Part shown: positions 25,801 to 37,652 of the stretch, in pieces
Layout: each line of letters starts with the position of its first letter
How positions within the stretch are numbered: position 1 is the first letter of the stretch
Assembly: GCA_013398175.1 (NCBI GenBank)
Contig: VZRZ01002012.1
Coordinates: 1,018,382 to 1,082,381 of the forward strand
Direction: 5' to 3'
Length of the DNA stretch: 64,000 nucleotides
Source: Climacteris rufus
Lineage: Eukaryota; Chordata; Aves; Passeriformes; Climacteridae
The notes under the pieces: model-generated
What the model was told of the DNA's origin: nothing
Databases searched by the model: none
The model's input: only the letters and a program-made list of their open reading frames with translations
Program-made: the position numbers and the translations under genes

Positions 25801-26680
25801 AGGAAGAAAGAAATCACTTAAGTTCCTTAAACTTTTTCTGTTGCCAGCCCAGCCTCTGTAACAAACTCCCCTTTCCAGCAAACAGAAAAACCAATGAAAA
25901 GAAACTGGGAGCACTACCCTATACAAATGAGGTAATACTATGCAAGCCAGATGTGCTCTTGGATAGCTAAATTTTGGCTTACACCCCAGTATTCAAAGAT
26001 TCCAAAAGATTAGCTGAGTCCAAACTTAACACAGATGCTGCTAATACTGGATAGTCTCAGGCTAGAGTAAATTTGACTACAGAATTCAGTCAAATCTTTT
26101 GATTAAAGGTGGGTGGAGGGAAGCCCAAAACTAGCTTATTTTATTCTACTACTAAAAACTTAAGTTAAAAATTTATGTACTTTGAGCACAGTAAATTTTT
26201 AAAATTTAAGTGTTTGAGTGCTGCTGATGAACAGGTAAGGGAATACAAATATTAACATACTAGCAAAATATTAAAACACAACCTCAAAAAAGTAACATGG
26301 AATTTTATAATAATTTTTATTAGATCAAATCACAGAAAATAAATCTTTTTCTAGCCTTACCCTACACATTACATCAGGATTACAAAACCTGCAAACCACT
26401 TGCACAAAACCCTACATCCTAAAACCTTACAGCACACCCAGACCTTCTTTCTTTCAGCTACCAACCTATTGCAGCTTGGGAGATTCCCATTTCCATTACT
26501 TGTTACAGACTTAAAGCACATACTTTTCTCCATAAGGGAACCAAAACCATGTTGTCCTCTGTGTCACCTGGTCCCCTCCAGCAAGTGACAGTCCCAATCT
26601 ACTGTATATGTTCATACATTCAAAAACTTATTTGACACTCTACCTCCCATTCTCAGAGCACAGACCTTCTGGGTTGCATC
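22881..26680. other. EPB41L3 5' intron, AT-rich, no gene seen
   Basis: AT-rich intron with no open frame above about 85 codons and no recognisable repeat. No exon with good splice borders was found. Confidence 0.55.
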
Positions 26681-26689
26681 TACAGAGCA

Positions 26690-27030
26690 ACAAAATTCAC
26701 AGCTAATTGACAGCAGAGTCCACAGTTTAATTAACCCATCAGTAATTAATAAAGCTTTATTTGTATATAAATAGATGCTAGTGAAAATATTTGCTATATT
26801 AAGCAAACAGAAATCACATTAGACAAGAAACTGCAAATTAATTCTGAATAATTGTGAAGTAATGAGAAAACAAAATTGAACCAAGTATAATTAAATGAAC
26901 TATACATAGCCACCAACTATTTCCTGTAACACACAGATAAATGATTTACATTCAAATGCTTCTTTAATCTAATTAATTCTCTTTGTGGAAAGTTCTCCTT
27001 TAATTACAGTAATTTTTGAAGATTGTTACA
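26690..27030. promoter_or_regulatory. TAATTA-rich block, possible conserved non-coding element
   Basis: In roughly 340 bases there are many homeodomain-type cores: CTAATTG, TTTAATTAACC, GTAATTAATAA, TTAATTCTG, ATAATTAAATG, CTAATTAATTC and TTTAATTACAG. Low repeat content and motif density resemble intronic enhancers. AT-rich DNA produces such words by chance too, so this is a weak call resting on clustering only. Confidence 0.25.
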
Positions 27031-28089
27031 AATCTTTGCAAAAATCCAAAATTAGAAGTTATGTAACAAAATAATGATTCCATACTTCAAAAATAATGTT
27101 CAGCATACTGAGAGACATATTTATCCAATAACGATGAGATGCTGATGAGAAGAGCATATGGAGAACAATATTGCTGCAATGAGCAGTGACAGAAATGCCA
27201 ATATATGTTTCAAGAAAAGAATACACACCAGAACGCTGACTTCTAAGCCTGAAATACAAACTATTTTCATCAAACTGCCTAAAGTCTCAGCTCACTTCAT
27301 TCCAGTTGGCTTCCTTTTTAGGAACATGATCACTTTCTGTTGATCCTCTTTAATGTGGGTGAGCTTTGCCTTGCCGTGCAGGAGGCACCCAAGTCACCAG
27401 CACCTGGCACAGGGTCCCCAGGAGTTAAAACCAGCTCTTTCTTGTCCCATCTCCATCCTTCAGTGACAGCAGAAATGGGAAGGCTCACAGAGGAGGCATC
27501 TCCCTGGCATTACAGTTACTTTGGTGGACATCAACACGACAAAGAGACTGCAGAGATGTGTCCTGAAGGGACATGGGTGGGAAACAATCGCCAAATGGGC
27601 CACTGGATGCCCCCTCCCAACCACATGCTCCTGTTACCTCTCTCATGCCAGCACCAGTGTGACTTTGGGGGCCTGCTAGCTCAGCTGAGAGGGCTAGCTC
27701 CCCAGGATGGGCAGGGGAAGCAGCATCCCTCTTTTGGGCACTGGTGGGTGCCCCATCTGGCTGACAGGGCTGTGCAGCTCCAGCCCAGCAAATGCAACCC
27801 TTACGCTTCAAAGCGCAAACACACTGGCTGTGCTGAGTTCACCATTGCACCTTAAATGTATGATTATAAGCATAAGTGCATTAGTCAGCACATAACAAAA
27901 CCCTCAAAACATGAAAAGAAACTAAAAAAAAGTAATAACAAAAGAGACAAGAGGAAAATCAAGGGAGAAAGGTGCTAAGCATGCAGATGAGCTGCCATCA
28001 TGCCAGCAGAGCATGGTCCAGATTAAATGATTTAAGAGATGTGGTGGCGCAGGACACGGGCCCAAGCACAGATGCAGGAGGAAGACTGC
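27031..28089. other. Intronic DNA with a GC-richer patch, no gene supported
   Basis: The 27340-27860 patch is richer in GC than its surroundings and carries a 171-codon open frame on the plus strand, the longest uninterrupted one in the window. Its translation shows no domain I recognise, overlaps a 108-codon frame on the other strand, and has no splice or poly(A) context. I do not call it a gene. Confidence 0.5.
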
Positions 28090-30040
28090 AGGGAGGGCAG
28101 GGAGGCGTTAATCAACAATAATAAAAAAGGTTGGTTGGAGATGTTGCAAGATATAGCATGAGTTAAAATACTTGTTTGGCTTTCTAAGAAGGTGAATGAT
28201 ACAGATTTCTTTAAAGCTTCTTGAAGATAAAAGGAGGAAAACCAACATCTAAGGAAGGAGTACCACCAGACACACCTTTCAAAGGGGACAAAAAGGGCAG
28301 ATGTGAATTACCCATCAGGACCCAAAACTCCCCCATCGCTGGCACACATGCACCTCTTTGGTGGCACCACCACCCAATGAAAATGCAGCTGAGTGCTTCT
28401 GGAGAAACACTTCACCCAGCAAGGCTAGGGACAGAAAGTGTCAGAAGTTTTTAAACCTGGGAAGGGGGGGAATATATCAAACAGAGATTGTACACCAAAG
28501 CAGAACGAAGGACACATGACTCAGGGATGAACATAAAAGGAGAAATGAAGAGTAGGATGCAAAGTGACCTAGAATTAACTGAGAGATGTGGCAAACAATA
28601 AGAGATCTATAAATTAGAAGGAAAACCAGGCCTGTTACAAAACATGAGAAAGGCTGAATTCTTCAGTGCCTCATTTCACAGCAGCTAGATGGGACCAGAT
28701 AATGGGGGCATATTTCACCTGACACACAGGATGTGCAAGTGCAGCTTGGATGGAGTAAGGGAAGAACAGAGCAAACACATCAGTCATCCAGGTGGTTTCA
28801 AGACAGCAGGAGCTACTGGAAATGTCCCTATAGTGCTTGGGGAACCACCATCAATCATCTTTAAACCATTAACCACTGCCATGCAGATGCCAGAGAGGCC
28901 AGGTAAGGTTTAAAAGAAATGAAAAGTTCAAACACAGCACCCAGTCTTACAAAGGGAAGTGGGAGCAGAAAAGACAGAAATTAGTGTACTTTTAATCCCA
29001 AAATTACTGGAGCATACTGCTAAAGGATTTCTAATCCTGTAAAAATAACAAGATTAGGAACAAAATACAACAAAGAGCCAACGCGAATGCATCTAAAAGC
29101 CACATGAAACCAGAGTAATGTCTCTCTCACTCTCCGACAGGGCATCTGTCCCAGCTGATAAAAAGGAAGTAGAGTAGTACAGATGACAGAGTCTATCTTT
29201 AGAAAAGCTTTTAAAACAGCCCCACATGACTTTTTCATGATTAAACTACAGAAATAGTTTATATTACAAGAAAAAAAAAGGGGGGGGGAGGTGTACAACT
29301 GATTAAAAAAACCCAAAACCTAGCTTACAAAGTTAGCAGCAGCATGATGACAACCTGTGAAAACTTATTGATTTTGGGAATCACAGCCATCTGAGGATTA
29401 GTGGAGGATGGGAAAGTGCCTGATCCATGTTCAGTATCACACTGGGGAGGCTGGGACACTCCACTGGCATCCTCATCTGACTTAAAGAGGACAAAAGCAG
29501 TCTGAAAGAAAACCATGTATGTGCTGAATCTCACTACATCCCGTAAGGGTAATGGCAGCAGGAGGGAGGACCTCAGAAGTGAAAAGCGATGAGGAAGATA
29601 CAGGTTAGGCAGCAGGAATGAAGCAGCATGAGGGTCTGAAGTCATGCATTAATCCAGACGAATTTCTGTGGGACATAATGCTGGAGCAGTTGTGCCGTCT
29701 GCAGCACCAGGGAGAAGGATACAGCATACTGTATTTCAGTTTGGGATTCATATTTTCTGAAAAATATGTATTAAAGAATGTCAAGACGGGAATAGGAAGT
29801 ACAATAGCAGCTTTAGAAAATGTGACCAGTGGAAAAACGTTTAAGGAGCTGGATTTGTTTATGCTGGGACAGGGAATAGAAAGAGGAGCTGATAAGAGCC
29901 TTGCAATACATTCAATCATCTTGCAGACAGAAAGTAATCAAACATTTGCTAACAGTGGAACAAGAACTTGATTGGCATCAAGTGGGATTTAGATTAGACA
30001 GCATATTAACAACAGTGACAGCCAAGAAGAGGTTATCTAT
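28090..30040 (+). mobile_element. Old CR1/L3-type LINE, decayed reverse-transcriptase and 3' region
   Basis: From general knowledge of reptile and amniote CR1/L3 elements, a series of blocks occurs in the expected order on the plus strand. They are: 'gatttctttaaagcttcttg' near 28205; a segment ending 'ctgaattcttcagtgcctc' near 28655; 'gggaccagataatgggggca' near 28691; 'caatcatctttaaacc' near 28853; 'ttactggagcatactgctaa' near 29005. Next is 'tagaaaagcttttaaaacag' near 29200, which corresponds to the F-x-K-A-F-D-T region of reverse transcriptase, then CCCCACATGACTTTTTCATG. Later come 'tttcagtttgggattcatat' near 29733, TTTAGAAAATGTGACC near 29811, and 'aagtgggatttagattagac' near 29980. The borders are approximate, the middle (29330-29650) aligns poorly, and stop codons break all frames. 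It is antisense to EPB41L3. Confidence 0.72.
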
Positions 30041-33040
30041 AGTTGTGTGAAGTCATCACAGAACACTTATGTATTGATAAAAAGCAGCAGCAAAATTCTC
30101 TCTTCGCAACTTTATAAGGCACAAGATATCAAAATTTTGTCTATTTTGCTACCCCTTCCACTTGGGTTGGCAACTCCGAATTCACAAAATGCAAATATTT
30201 TCTTGTTTCAGAGCACCTGGGCAACATTTTTATTTCCTGTTTACCATAAATTTCTATGAGTCACTGAAATTAACTGGGCCTGTTTTGTTCTCTGAATGGG
30301 GGGATTCACACAGCAGTAAAACCCAGAAACACTGCCATTTCTGCCTCCCCACTTGCATGCAAGGTTTACAAAGAGTATGACTGACCAGGTTCCCTGAAAA
30401 CACCGGATCATCTTTTGAAGGTCATAACACCTAGAGCACCCCAAGGCTACCCTAATTTCTGAACAGGAGAAGAAAAATCAGGCCACCATGACATGTTTTG
30501 GCTCCTTTTTTCCTGTCCTGCTGACCCAAGCAGCTTCCCCCACGGGCAAACATGGATTAACCAGCAGAAGAAGGGAACTGCATTCTACCACCAATCTCTG
30601 TTCAGTTCTCCAGGCATGAGGTGCAGTTGCAGCTGCACCCTTCCCTGCATCCAGCGTGGGGGCTGGCTCTGCCCCCCTCATCCCCTACTACCCAAATTCA
30701 TCCAGCAGCTCCAACAGCAGGATTAATTGCAGCCACTGCCCACCACTCACAGCAGCTCCTGCAGACAGCTCCTGTCTGGAAGAGCCCACATACACAAGCT
30801 GGCAAGCACACAGGTTTCTGGAAGTGCTGGGTTTAACTATGGAAGAGCACAATTTAACCCAAACCTAAGAGTTACTTCATTCATTAAAGAAAAACCCCAA
30901 ATGCCACCACAAAGAAAACCAAAAGGTCAAAGCAGAACCCCCGAGAAACACAACAAACTGATGCTTATAACAAGACTTCAGCAAAGCGTCGGCTCACAAA
31001 AAACCTTTAAGCCTCTCAAATACTGCGATTGCAGGAAGGTAAGGGGAAGTAGAAATAATACACAAATAACTTAATAAATCTGTATAGTGAGAAACAACAG
31101 GGAATTACAGGGAGGAGGCAGATGTGAGGAGGAGGAGAAGGAAATGAAGGAACCCATAATGGAGAATACAGCAGCATCCCACAGATGTTGGTCATGAGAG
31201 AATTGTGTAGAAACACACCCAACTTCAGCCCTCTTCCTCCATTTCACTTTGAAAATTAAGGCAAAAAAAAAAAACAAACCAAAAACCACAGCAAAACTGC
31301 TTGTAGTGTGATTACAACCAATTGATAAATATTTCATTCAGAAACTAAAAAGGCAAGAAACAGCTCTCAATGGCATACACTGATTTTCTGCAGACAAGTG
31401 ACTTTGATTACTTGGGTTACATTTACATGGGGTTTTGACCTTTCTAAATTGCTCTGGAGCCAAATGTTCATATGGGGCCCCCCGTGCATTACTCACTATT
31501 TAAAAGTTGTATTTAATGTCACAGAGGCTGAGTGTGCTTCAGGCATCACATCATTAAAGTTCATACTCTCTTATATTGAGCAGAAAATAGAATTAATTCA
31601 AAATTCTAAAAATTTTAAAAAAGAGTTGCACGGGTTGCTGACACATGGCAGGTGTGCTACATTATCACACTACCCTCAGGCCAAAATACTGTAACACCTG
31701 TGAACAATATTTTTTGTTTCATACAATACCTAAATAGATTGTGCTCCAGTGCTCCCAAGCTGGTGACCTGCCTAACCTCACAGAAACAAGGGAATCAGAC
31801 AGACAAGGTACAAATCAGAACATCAAGCCCATCTCCTCCAAGGCCTTCTGACTCCCTCTCACCAGATATTTATCTCTCCAGATCAGGTGATGGAAGAGCT
31901 CAAAAAGTAAAACAAAAAACGAACTGTAATTTAAAACATCAACCGAAATTTTCTGATTTCCTTACTAACTAGAATCTGATGATGAAACCACTTGGGTTTT
32001 GCTTTATTTTACTGAGTATTGCTTGAAAAGGTCACAAAGGACTGTTCACTGATGAATTAAATCCTCCCCAGCTTATTACTTGCAGAAGTGATGTAGCAGT
32101 ATTACTTTTTTGTTTTTGTTTAGTTTTGTTTTGTTTGTTTGTTTGTTTTTGCAGTGACTGGATACTTTTCCTCCCTTTTTATGGTTTAGGGGAGATTCAC
32201 TTTTACATTTTTGTAGCCTTTCTCCAAGCCAGTGCGGTTCAGAGATGAAAGAAAGGAAGCATTTGGGGCAGAGAGGACAGACATTTTGCAGCCAGTTGCC
32301 CAAGTCCTCTTTCAGCTAACCACAGCCATTTCCAGTGTCCACCACTGCTCCTTCCCAGCAAGGAACAACTCAGCACCGTGGCTGCAAGCTCTACTCCCAG
32401 CCCTGGCACAGGCTCACAGGCACTACTGCCCTGCAGCATACTCAGCTTCAGCAGGTTTTCCACAAACCTCACTAGAACTGAGCATTCTGAAAGTCATTTT
32501 TTAAGGGGGTCATCAATCATTTCTTCTTGGAGGCAGACATCTGACACGGGTCATGCAAGGCAGGGCACTTGAGCAATGCCTTCCCCCACAGCATTCCAGA
32601 GCAGCGCTTGCTCTCCCATCACTGGGGAGCTCCAGATGGTCCTGAATGATGGGTTAAAATAATTGGGAAAACTTTAAAAACTTGGGCAGACACAAAAGGA
32701 AGGAAGGAGTCACAGGCAGTGAAAAAAACAGCTAGAGGAAAAACCCCGAATCCATACTGGGTCCTAGTGTGAGGAGAGCTTTCATGCTGAGGCCTGGAGA
32801 CAAAAGTGCTCCTACTTCATCTTCCTATTTTCCTTTTGTCCCTTCCTATGCTAACACTAATTTTGCAACCCATTTTTCAACTTTTGAAGGCACTAGATGG
32901 GTCTGTTGCAGTAAGACTCCTTTATGGTGAGGCATCACAGTGGTTTTACTCAAAACAGCTTTTGTTTTTCTGACAGATTATTCATTTCATATTTAGATTT
33001 TCATCGCCTGGGCATTCATGTCAGTTTTGAACATAAAACA
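30041..33040. other. Intronic DNA, no gene seen
   Basis: No recognised gene. Low-complexity items include a TTTG/TTTTG-rich stretch at 32105-32152 and an A12 run at 31265-31276. Several 60-115 codon frames at 30490-31075 overlap one another and are not supported by composition or splice sites. Confidence 0.5.
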
Positions 33041-33049
33041 CATCCCGCA

Positions 33050-33074
33050 ATATCACATACTAGATATGTGATAT
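33050..33074. repeat. Perfect 10-bp inverted repeat with 5-base loop
   Basis: ATATCACATA at 33050-33059 and TATGTGATAT at 33065-33074 are exact reverse complements separated by CTAGA. It could form a small hairpin or be a symmetric binding site. It is AT-rich and short, so chance is a fair explanation. Confidence 0.8.
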
Positions 33075-34203
33075 GTACTCCAGTCTGGAGCGCTGCATCA
33101 GGAAACCACCAGTTCCCCAAACAAATTAAAATCTTGTGAGCCTAAACAAGCAAACCCATGGCATCAGACAGCTTTTTATATTTAAACTCTTCTGGGATCC
33201 CCACACTCCCCAGAGCTGTAATTACCCGCTATGGATTACAAAAACACCGTTCATTTGGCACCGGCAGCTAGCCCGTGACACGTGTGGTCCAGGTTAAGCT
33301 GTCACCGCAAAAACATTCTCCCACCATCCTCTGAAAATGCAGTTCCACATTTCCTGCCCAAAACTCATATGCACACACCAGCAGTCGGCCCTAACACCTC
33401 AGTCACCAGCTGTTAAATGTGTGCTGGATGCAAACCAAGGTCTGGGGATGGTCTGGGAGCAGGGACTTCTAGGAACAAATCGGCCAGAGTGAAAATGCAC
33501 GAACAACAAGAATATTTATGGTGGATCCAGGCATCTGTAGAGTGATCTCACTTAAAATCAGCACGGAAATGGGATTCTCTTCCAGCTTCGGTTACACTCT
33601 GATTACGTGTTTCAGGAACCACTTTAGTTACATGTTTCCAAAGCACGGGAAGCTCATTCACAGGTCCCAATGCACACTAGTTAAGTCCTGGGGGTCCTGG
33701 GGGTCCTCCCCATGATCAGCTGTGTAAGGAATTAAAAGCAAGCTTTCTGTGTGTTCACATAACATCCCAGCAAAGCCAAAATCTTTCAACATCTGTGCAG
33801 CTACACTAAACTACAAGGATTTTCAGACCCACATCCAACACAACCTGACAAAGAAAATAGCTGTCTTTAAAGAAGCTTCTAACCCTTTTTACCTATTAAA
33901 CCCTGAAATGCTCTACATACAGCTACATAGTAATTACATTATATACTCCTGACCCAGTGTTATACTGGATTATGCTGTCTCTGAAGATGGATGTCACCAG
34001 ATCTGGCAATTCCTCTGCAATGTGTATGACCTTTTTGGAGTTCAGACACATAGAAATGACGGCAGCTCAGAGAAGACAGAAGGGGGTGAGGCAATCGGGA
34101 CAGACAGGTGGCTTAAAGACAAGACCACAAGACAGTGGTCATAAAAAAAATGGGGGAGGAGGGGAAAATAAGAAAGCAGAAAATTGCAGTAATGCAGCTT
34201 AAT
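33075..34203. other. Intronic DNA, no gene seen
   Basis: No gene recognised. A small direct repeat of GTCCTGGGGG (about two and a half units) sits near 33684-33710. Confidence 0.5.

Positions 34204-34229
<26 letters not shown>
34204..34229. repeat. Microsatellite (CA)13
   Basis: Thirteen uninterrupted CA units, followed by a short A-rich stretch. Cysteine/valine-rich frames across it are translations of the repeat. Confidence 0.97.
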
Positions 34230-34234
<5 letters not shown>

Positions 34235-36489
34235 AGGGAATGGACAAACTAGCAGCAGAAAGAGGAAGAAAAGCTCTTTGCAGCTTTTAAATCACTAGTT
34301 TCAAAAAAGTAAGTCACACAAATCTAGGTTAATCAACAAAAACTAAGCATTTAAAATGACAGTAAAAAAATATTTTGTATCAAGTTGATAATTTGAGAGA
34401 AGTAAAGTGATTAAGCTAGATGATGCTGTTCCCTAACTCTGGAATGAATTACTTTACCACCCGAATTATTTCCTTTGCCACATACTTTCCTTGATACATA
34501 CCTTTGCTAAATGTTTGATGATGTGTTTTTAAGGCTACAAATGACTAATTATGTAGCTACAATGTACCTTAATTTAAGGGAGAGTCCTACAATCCAGAAA
34601 CAAAGTGAAAGACTTAGATAGGGGACCCTATTTAGTGTGCTGAGTTTCAAACTTGTCGCATGTGCTAACGAGGTAAGTGCCCAAATGAGAGAAACAGGTC
34701 CATGAACAGTGGCTTTTGCCACCTTTCCTCCTGATGTTGTGCAGGACCAGATGCAAGACTTTCTGGGCAAGTGACAAAGGTCTGCTGTGCATTGTACCTA
34801 ATGATTATTTTATGCCAATCCATTTTCTTCAGTATCCTTCAGGTCACAGCATGTAAAATTCAACCCATTTATATTCCACATTATGTGGTAGTTTGAGCGA
34901 GGAAAAAAAAGGTAACTGAGTAACTGTCTCATTCCTCACTGGAAAGATTTGCTCAAGAAGACATTTATAATTTTAAAGTTTAACATATAAAACAACTTTG
35001 ACACCTTAGTGCACAATTCAACCTTCTCAGGAGCTAATAAACATGTAGGAAATACAGTTTGTCCCTAGAGCATCATAAATGGTGGCTCAACAACCACCAA
35101 TTTTTTCTAGCCATGTCTGATGCTAGATTAACAAGAGAGTCTCATTTCACCTCTCCTTCCCCTCTTCTACTCACTCTGCAGTCTGTTTTCTGTGGGGACA
35201 CAAATCTCCATGCCAATATTCACATGGCCATTACATCCGAACTAAAAAATGAATGAGGTAATCCACCCCCTCCCTGGATGTCATGAAGGCTCCAGGGAAG
35301 TGGTACCCTGCAGCTGGGCTCCAACCCACTCTGCTCTCTGTCACCTTCGCTATGTGCATGTGTTTTACCACAGCTGGGGCCGCAGAAACTTTACCCTCAA
35401 GAAATCATTGCTTTAAAGGTTTGCAAAGAAGCAAGAAACCAAGTAACTCCTCCTCTAGCTTCAGAACAGCATTAATTATCCCTAGAGCAGAAGCCACCAC
35501 ATTTTCCTTGAGAGATACAGCCATGCACACATGCCAAAAGCACCATCACAAAACAAACACATCAGATACGTGTTGGACCGTAATTAGGGAGCTCATCTTG
35601 CATTCTGACATCAATGCTCCATGGTCTCCTTCCCAATCCCCCTTGTCTAAACTCTACCTGACATATATTTATGTAACATGTTACTAAAATCCCACAATGC
35701 TGAAGTTTCCATATTCCCCACGGCCCATTTATTGCATTGATTCCCTAGCCTCAATGTTTAAGAAAATTTTCCCAAATGTCTGACCTAATTCTTGCTACTT
35801 GAAATGTATTGAATTCTCCTCGCCCTGACAACAGTGGATGCATAACATGGCTCTGCAGTTTGCAGACGGCTGCCATTCGCCCCTCAGACCACTCTCTCCT
35901 CTGCCTCTTCTGGCAAGTCCTATTTTTAGTCCTCTCTCAGGCTCTTTATTCTCTACTCTGTTCTCCTTGCCATCAGTTCACCTCTTTCCAGAGCAACAGC
36001 ATTCACACCCTACTTTCAGCTGAAGATCAGCCGTGTTTACTGATCCTGAACAGCCTGCAAGGAGAGCTTTATATCCAAAAACAACACTTCTCTTCATATG
36101 TCCGGCTAGAAAAGAGTTCAATATTTTCACCATATTATGACAACTATCAACTTAGTTTTAACCTTTGATCCATTCATAATCCCACACCATTTTATCCATA
36201 CTCCCAAATAAAGATCTTCCAAGTAGATAAAAACTATCTTAACCACATGATATTCAACAAAAAGTGAAGAAAAAACCCCACTTACTAAGTAGATACTTGG
36301 TTTTTATTTCAGATTTTTATACTTAAAAAGCCCCTTCTCTTTTGTTTGGTATCATTCAAAAATTAAAGCATTTATTACTGTACAAGATCTAGTTTCAGTG
36401 ACAAGAGTGCACATGATTTATATTACAACAACTGTAGCTCCCTTTATCCAAAGTACATTCATGCCATGATACTCATTTATCAAAGTACA
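34230..36489. other. Intronic DNA, no gene seen
   Basis: The 35283-35687 (134 codons) and 35809-36168 (119 codons) plus-strand open frames show no domain or conserved motif that I recognise, and no splice or promoter context. The stretch is otherwise unremarkable. Confidence 0.5.
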
Positions 36490-36775
36490 TTTATTAAAGC
36501 ACCAACAGGAAACATTTCCAATTTCACCTATAGCTCGCATTCACACATACACACTCTAGTTCCTTGACAGGTCCTGGGGTATTAGAAATTTGGCCAGGCT
36601 GACTCCCAGCATGTCTGCTGTAATAGTTTCACAGCAGTTGAGGACATCTTCCAAACAACTCAGGAGCTCAACGTTCTTGTCCACTTTCAAGAGCCACAGG
36701 GCCATTAAGGTGACCTGAGTGGCATTGCTGGCAGTGTCGTAACTTATTAATAAATTGAGAGCTAGCTCACATCTG
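36490..36775 (-). CDS. Candidate terminal coding exon of an unidentified gene
   Basis: I do not recognise this protein. On the minus strand a pyrimidine-rich acceptor (TTTCCTTTCCTAG, AG at 36776-36777) opens a frame at 36774. It gives 72 codons and stops with TAG at 36556-36558. AATAAA follows at 36490-36495, about 60 bases after the stop. The translation is leucine-rich and helix-like: CELALNLLISYDTASNATQ, then VTLMALWLLKVDKNVELL, a cysteine-containing helix, and the C-terminus GVSLAKFLIPQDLSRN. It has the look of the last helices of a HEAT/ARM-like repeat protein, but that is an impression from composition only. It enters at phase 2 (one base, then AGA). A possible upstream exon at 37257-37338 ends in an incompatible phase. 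A 72-codon open frame alone is within chance, so the call rests on the combination of acceptor, composition, stop and nearby poly(A) signal. Alternatives are a decayed pseudogene exon or coincidence. Confidence 0.33.
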
Positions 36776-37616
36776 CTAGGAAAGGAAAGTCTAGTCTACC
36801 TCATTTTATGGTCTCTAGCTGAGTCAAGCACATTAAAGTATGTATTACCTCTGTCTATCTGTCACTTTGTGTAACATGCTTAGGTGAACCCATGGCTGCA
36901 AGCCAGAGCCCAAACTGTTCCAACACAAGCAGTGCTTTTGGGGAAAAGTTATTTGCAACAGAAGTGTCAGGTTCCTCTCAGTATGGCAGCAAATGTTTGC
37001 CTCAACCCCTACTGAACCAAAAGTTAAATGGTGAAGAAAGACTGCAATTTCAGGCTAATCTGGGCAACACAATACACTCATGAAAAGAACTACATGCTCT
37101 GCCTCACCAATGAAAAAAAAAAAATGGAAAAATCAAAAGAGAGGTTGACATTGATTCCTTTAACATGCATTTTAAGAACAATTTTGGTATTGATTTCTTA
37201 AGAAGGAACAAAACCCCAGCCTACATTACACCACTAAAGAGATCTTCACTTCCTACCTTTGCTACCATCAATAAGTGTGCCATGGGGACATGAAGCCAAG
37301 GAAAGGGCTGACAGGCCAACATAGGTTGCGGCTTCATTCTAACCACTTGCTAGACAATGGCTGGCATTCAGACAACTGAAAATTTGCAGAGAAGCTAGTT
37401 CAAGCTGGCTTAAGTGGATGCAAGTGTGGACTTGGATATTTAGGATTGCTTAAGAAGAAAAGCAGCTTGCAATATTCAGGGTGGGGTTCTGAGACTTTCT
37501 CTTTTTGTCTAATCCATTAGTACCAAATAAGACCCGGAACATGGCAGGGTCGTATGTGCCCAGAACTGCATCTAAGCCTCAGAGTTACAGCTGTAATTAA
37601 TGTTTTTCCAAGGTGA
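36776..37616. other. Intronic DNA; one weak exon-like stretch
   Basis: The minus-strand stretch 37257-37338 has a reasonable donor (AAAG|GTAGGAAG) and 27 open codons, but a poor acceptor. It does not join in frame to the candidate exon at 36490-36775. Nothing else is recognised. Confidence 0.4.
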
Positions 37617-37652
37617 GGGGCGGGTTGAGGGGGGCAAGGACAGGGGGTAGGG
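37617..37652 (+). other. G-rich tract, possible G-quadruplex
   Basis: Five runs of three or more G occur in 36 bases: GGGG, GGG, GGGGGG, GGGGG and GGG. The loops are short except for one of 8 bases (CAAGGACA). The next 30 bases stay purine-rich. On the transcribed strand of EPB41L3 this could fold, but no structure is proven. Confidence 0.6.

Noticed and set aside
27340..27855. 171-codon plus-strand open frame, longest without gaps
   Set aside because: No recognisable domain, overlaps a 108-codon frame on the other strand, lies in a GC-richer patch, and lacks splice or poly(A) context.
37257..37338. Possible upstream partner exon of the candidate at 36490-36775
   Set aside because: The donor is fair, but the acceptor lacks a pyrimidine tract. 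The only fully open frames end at phase 0 or 1, while the downstream candidate needs phase 2.
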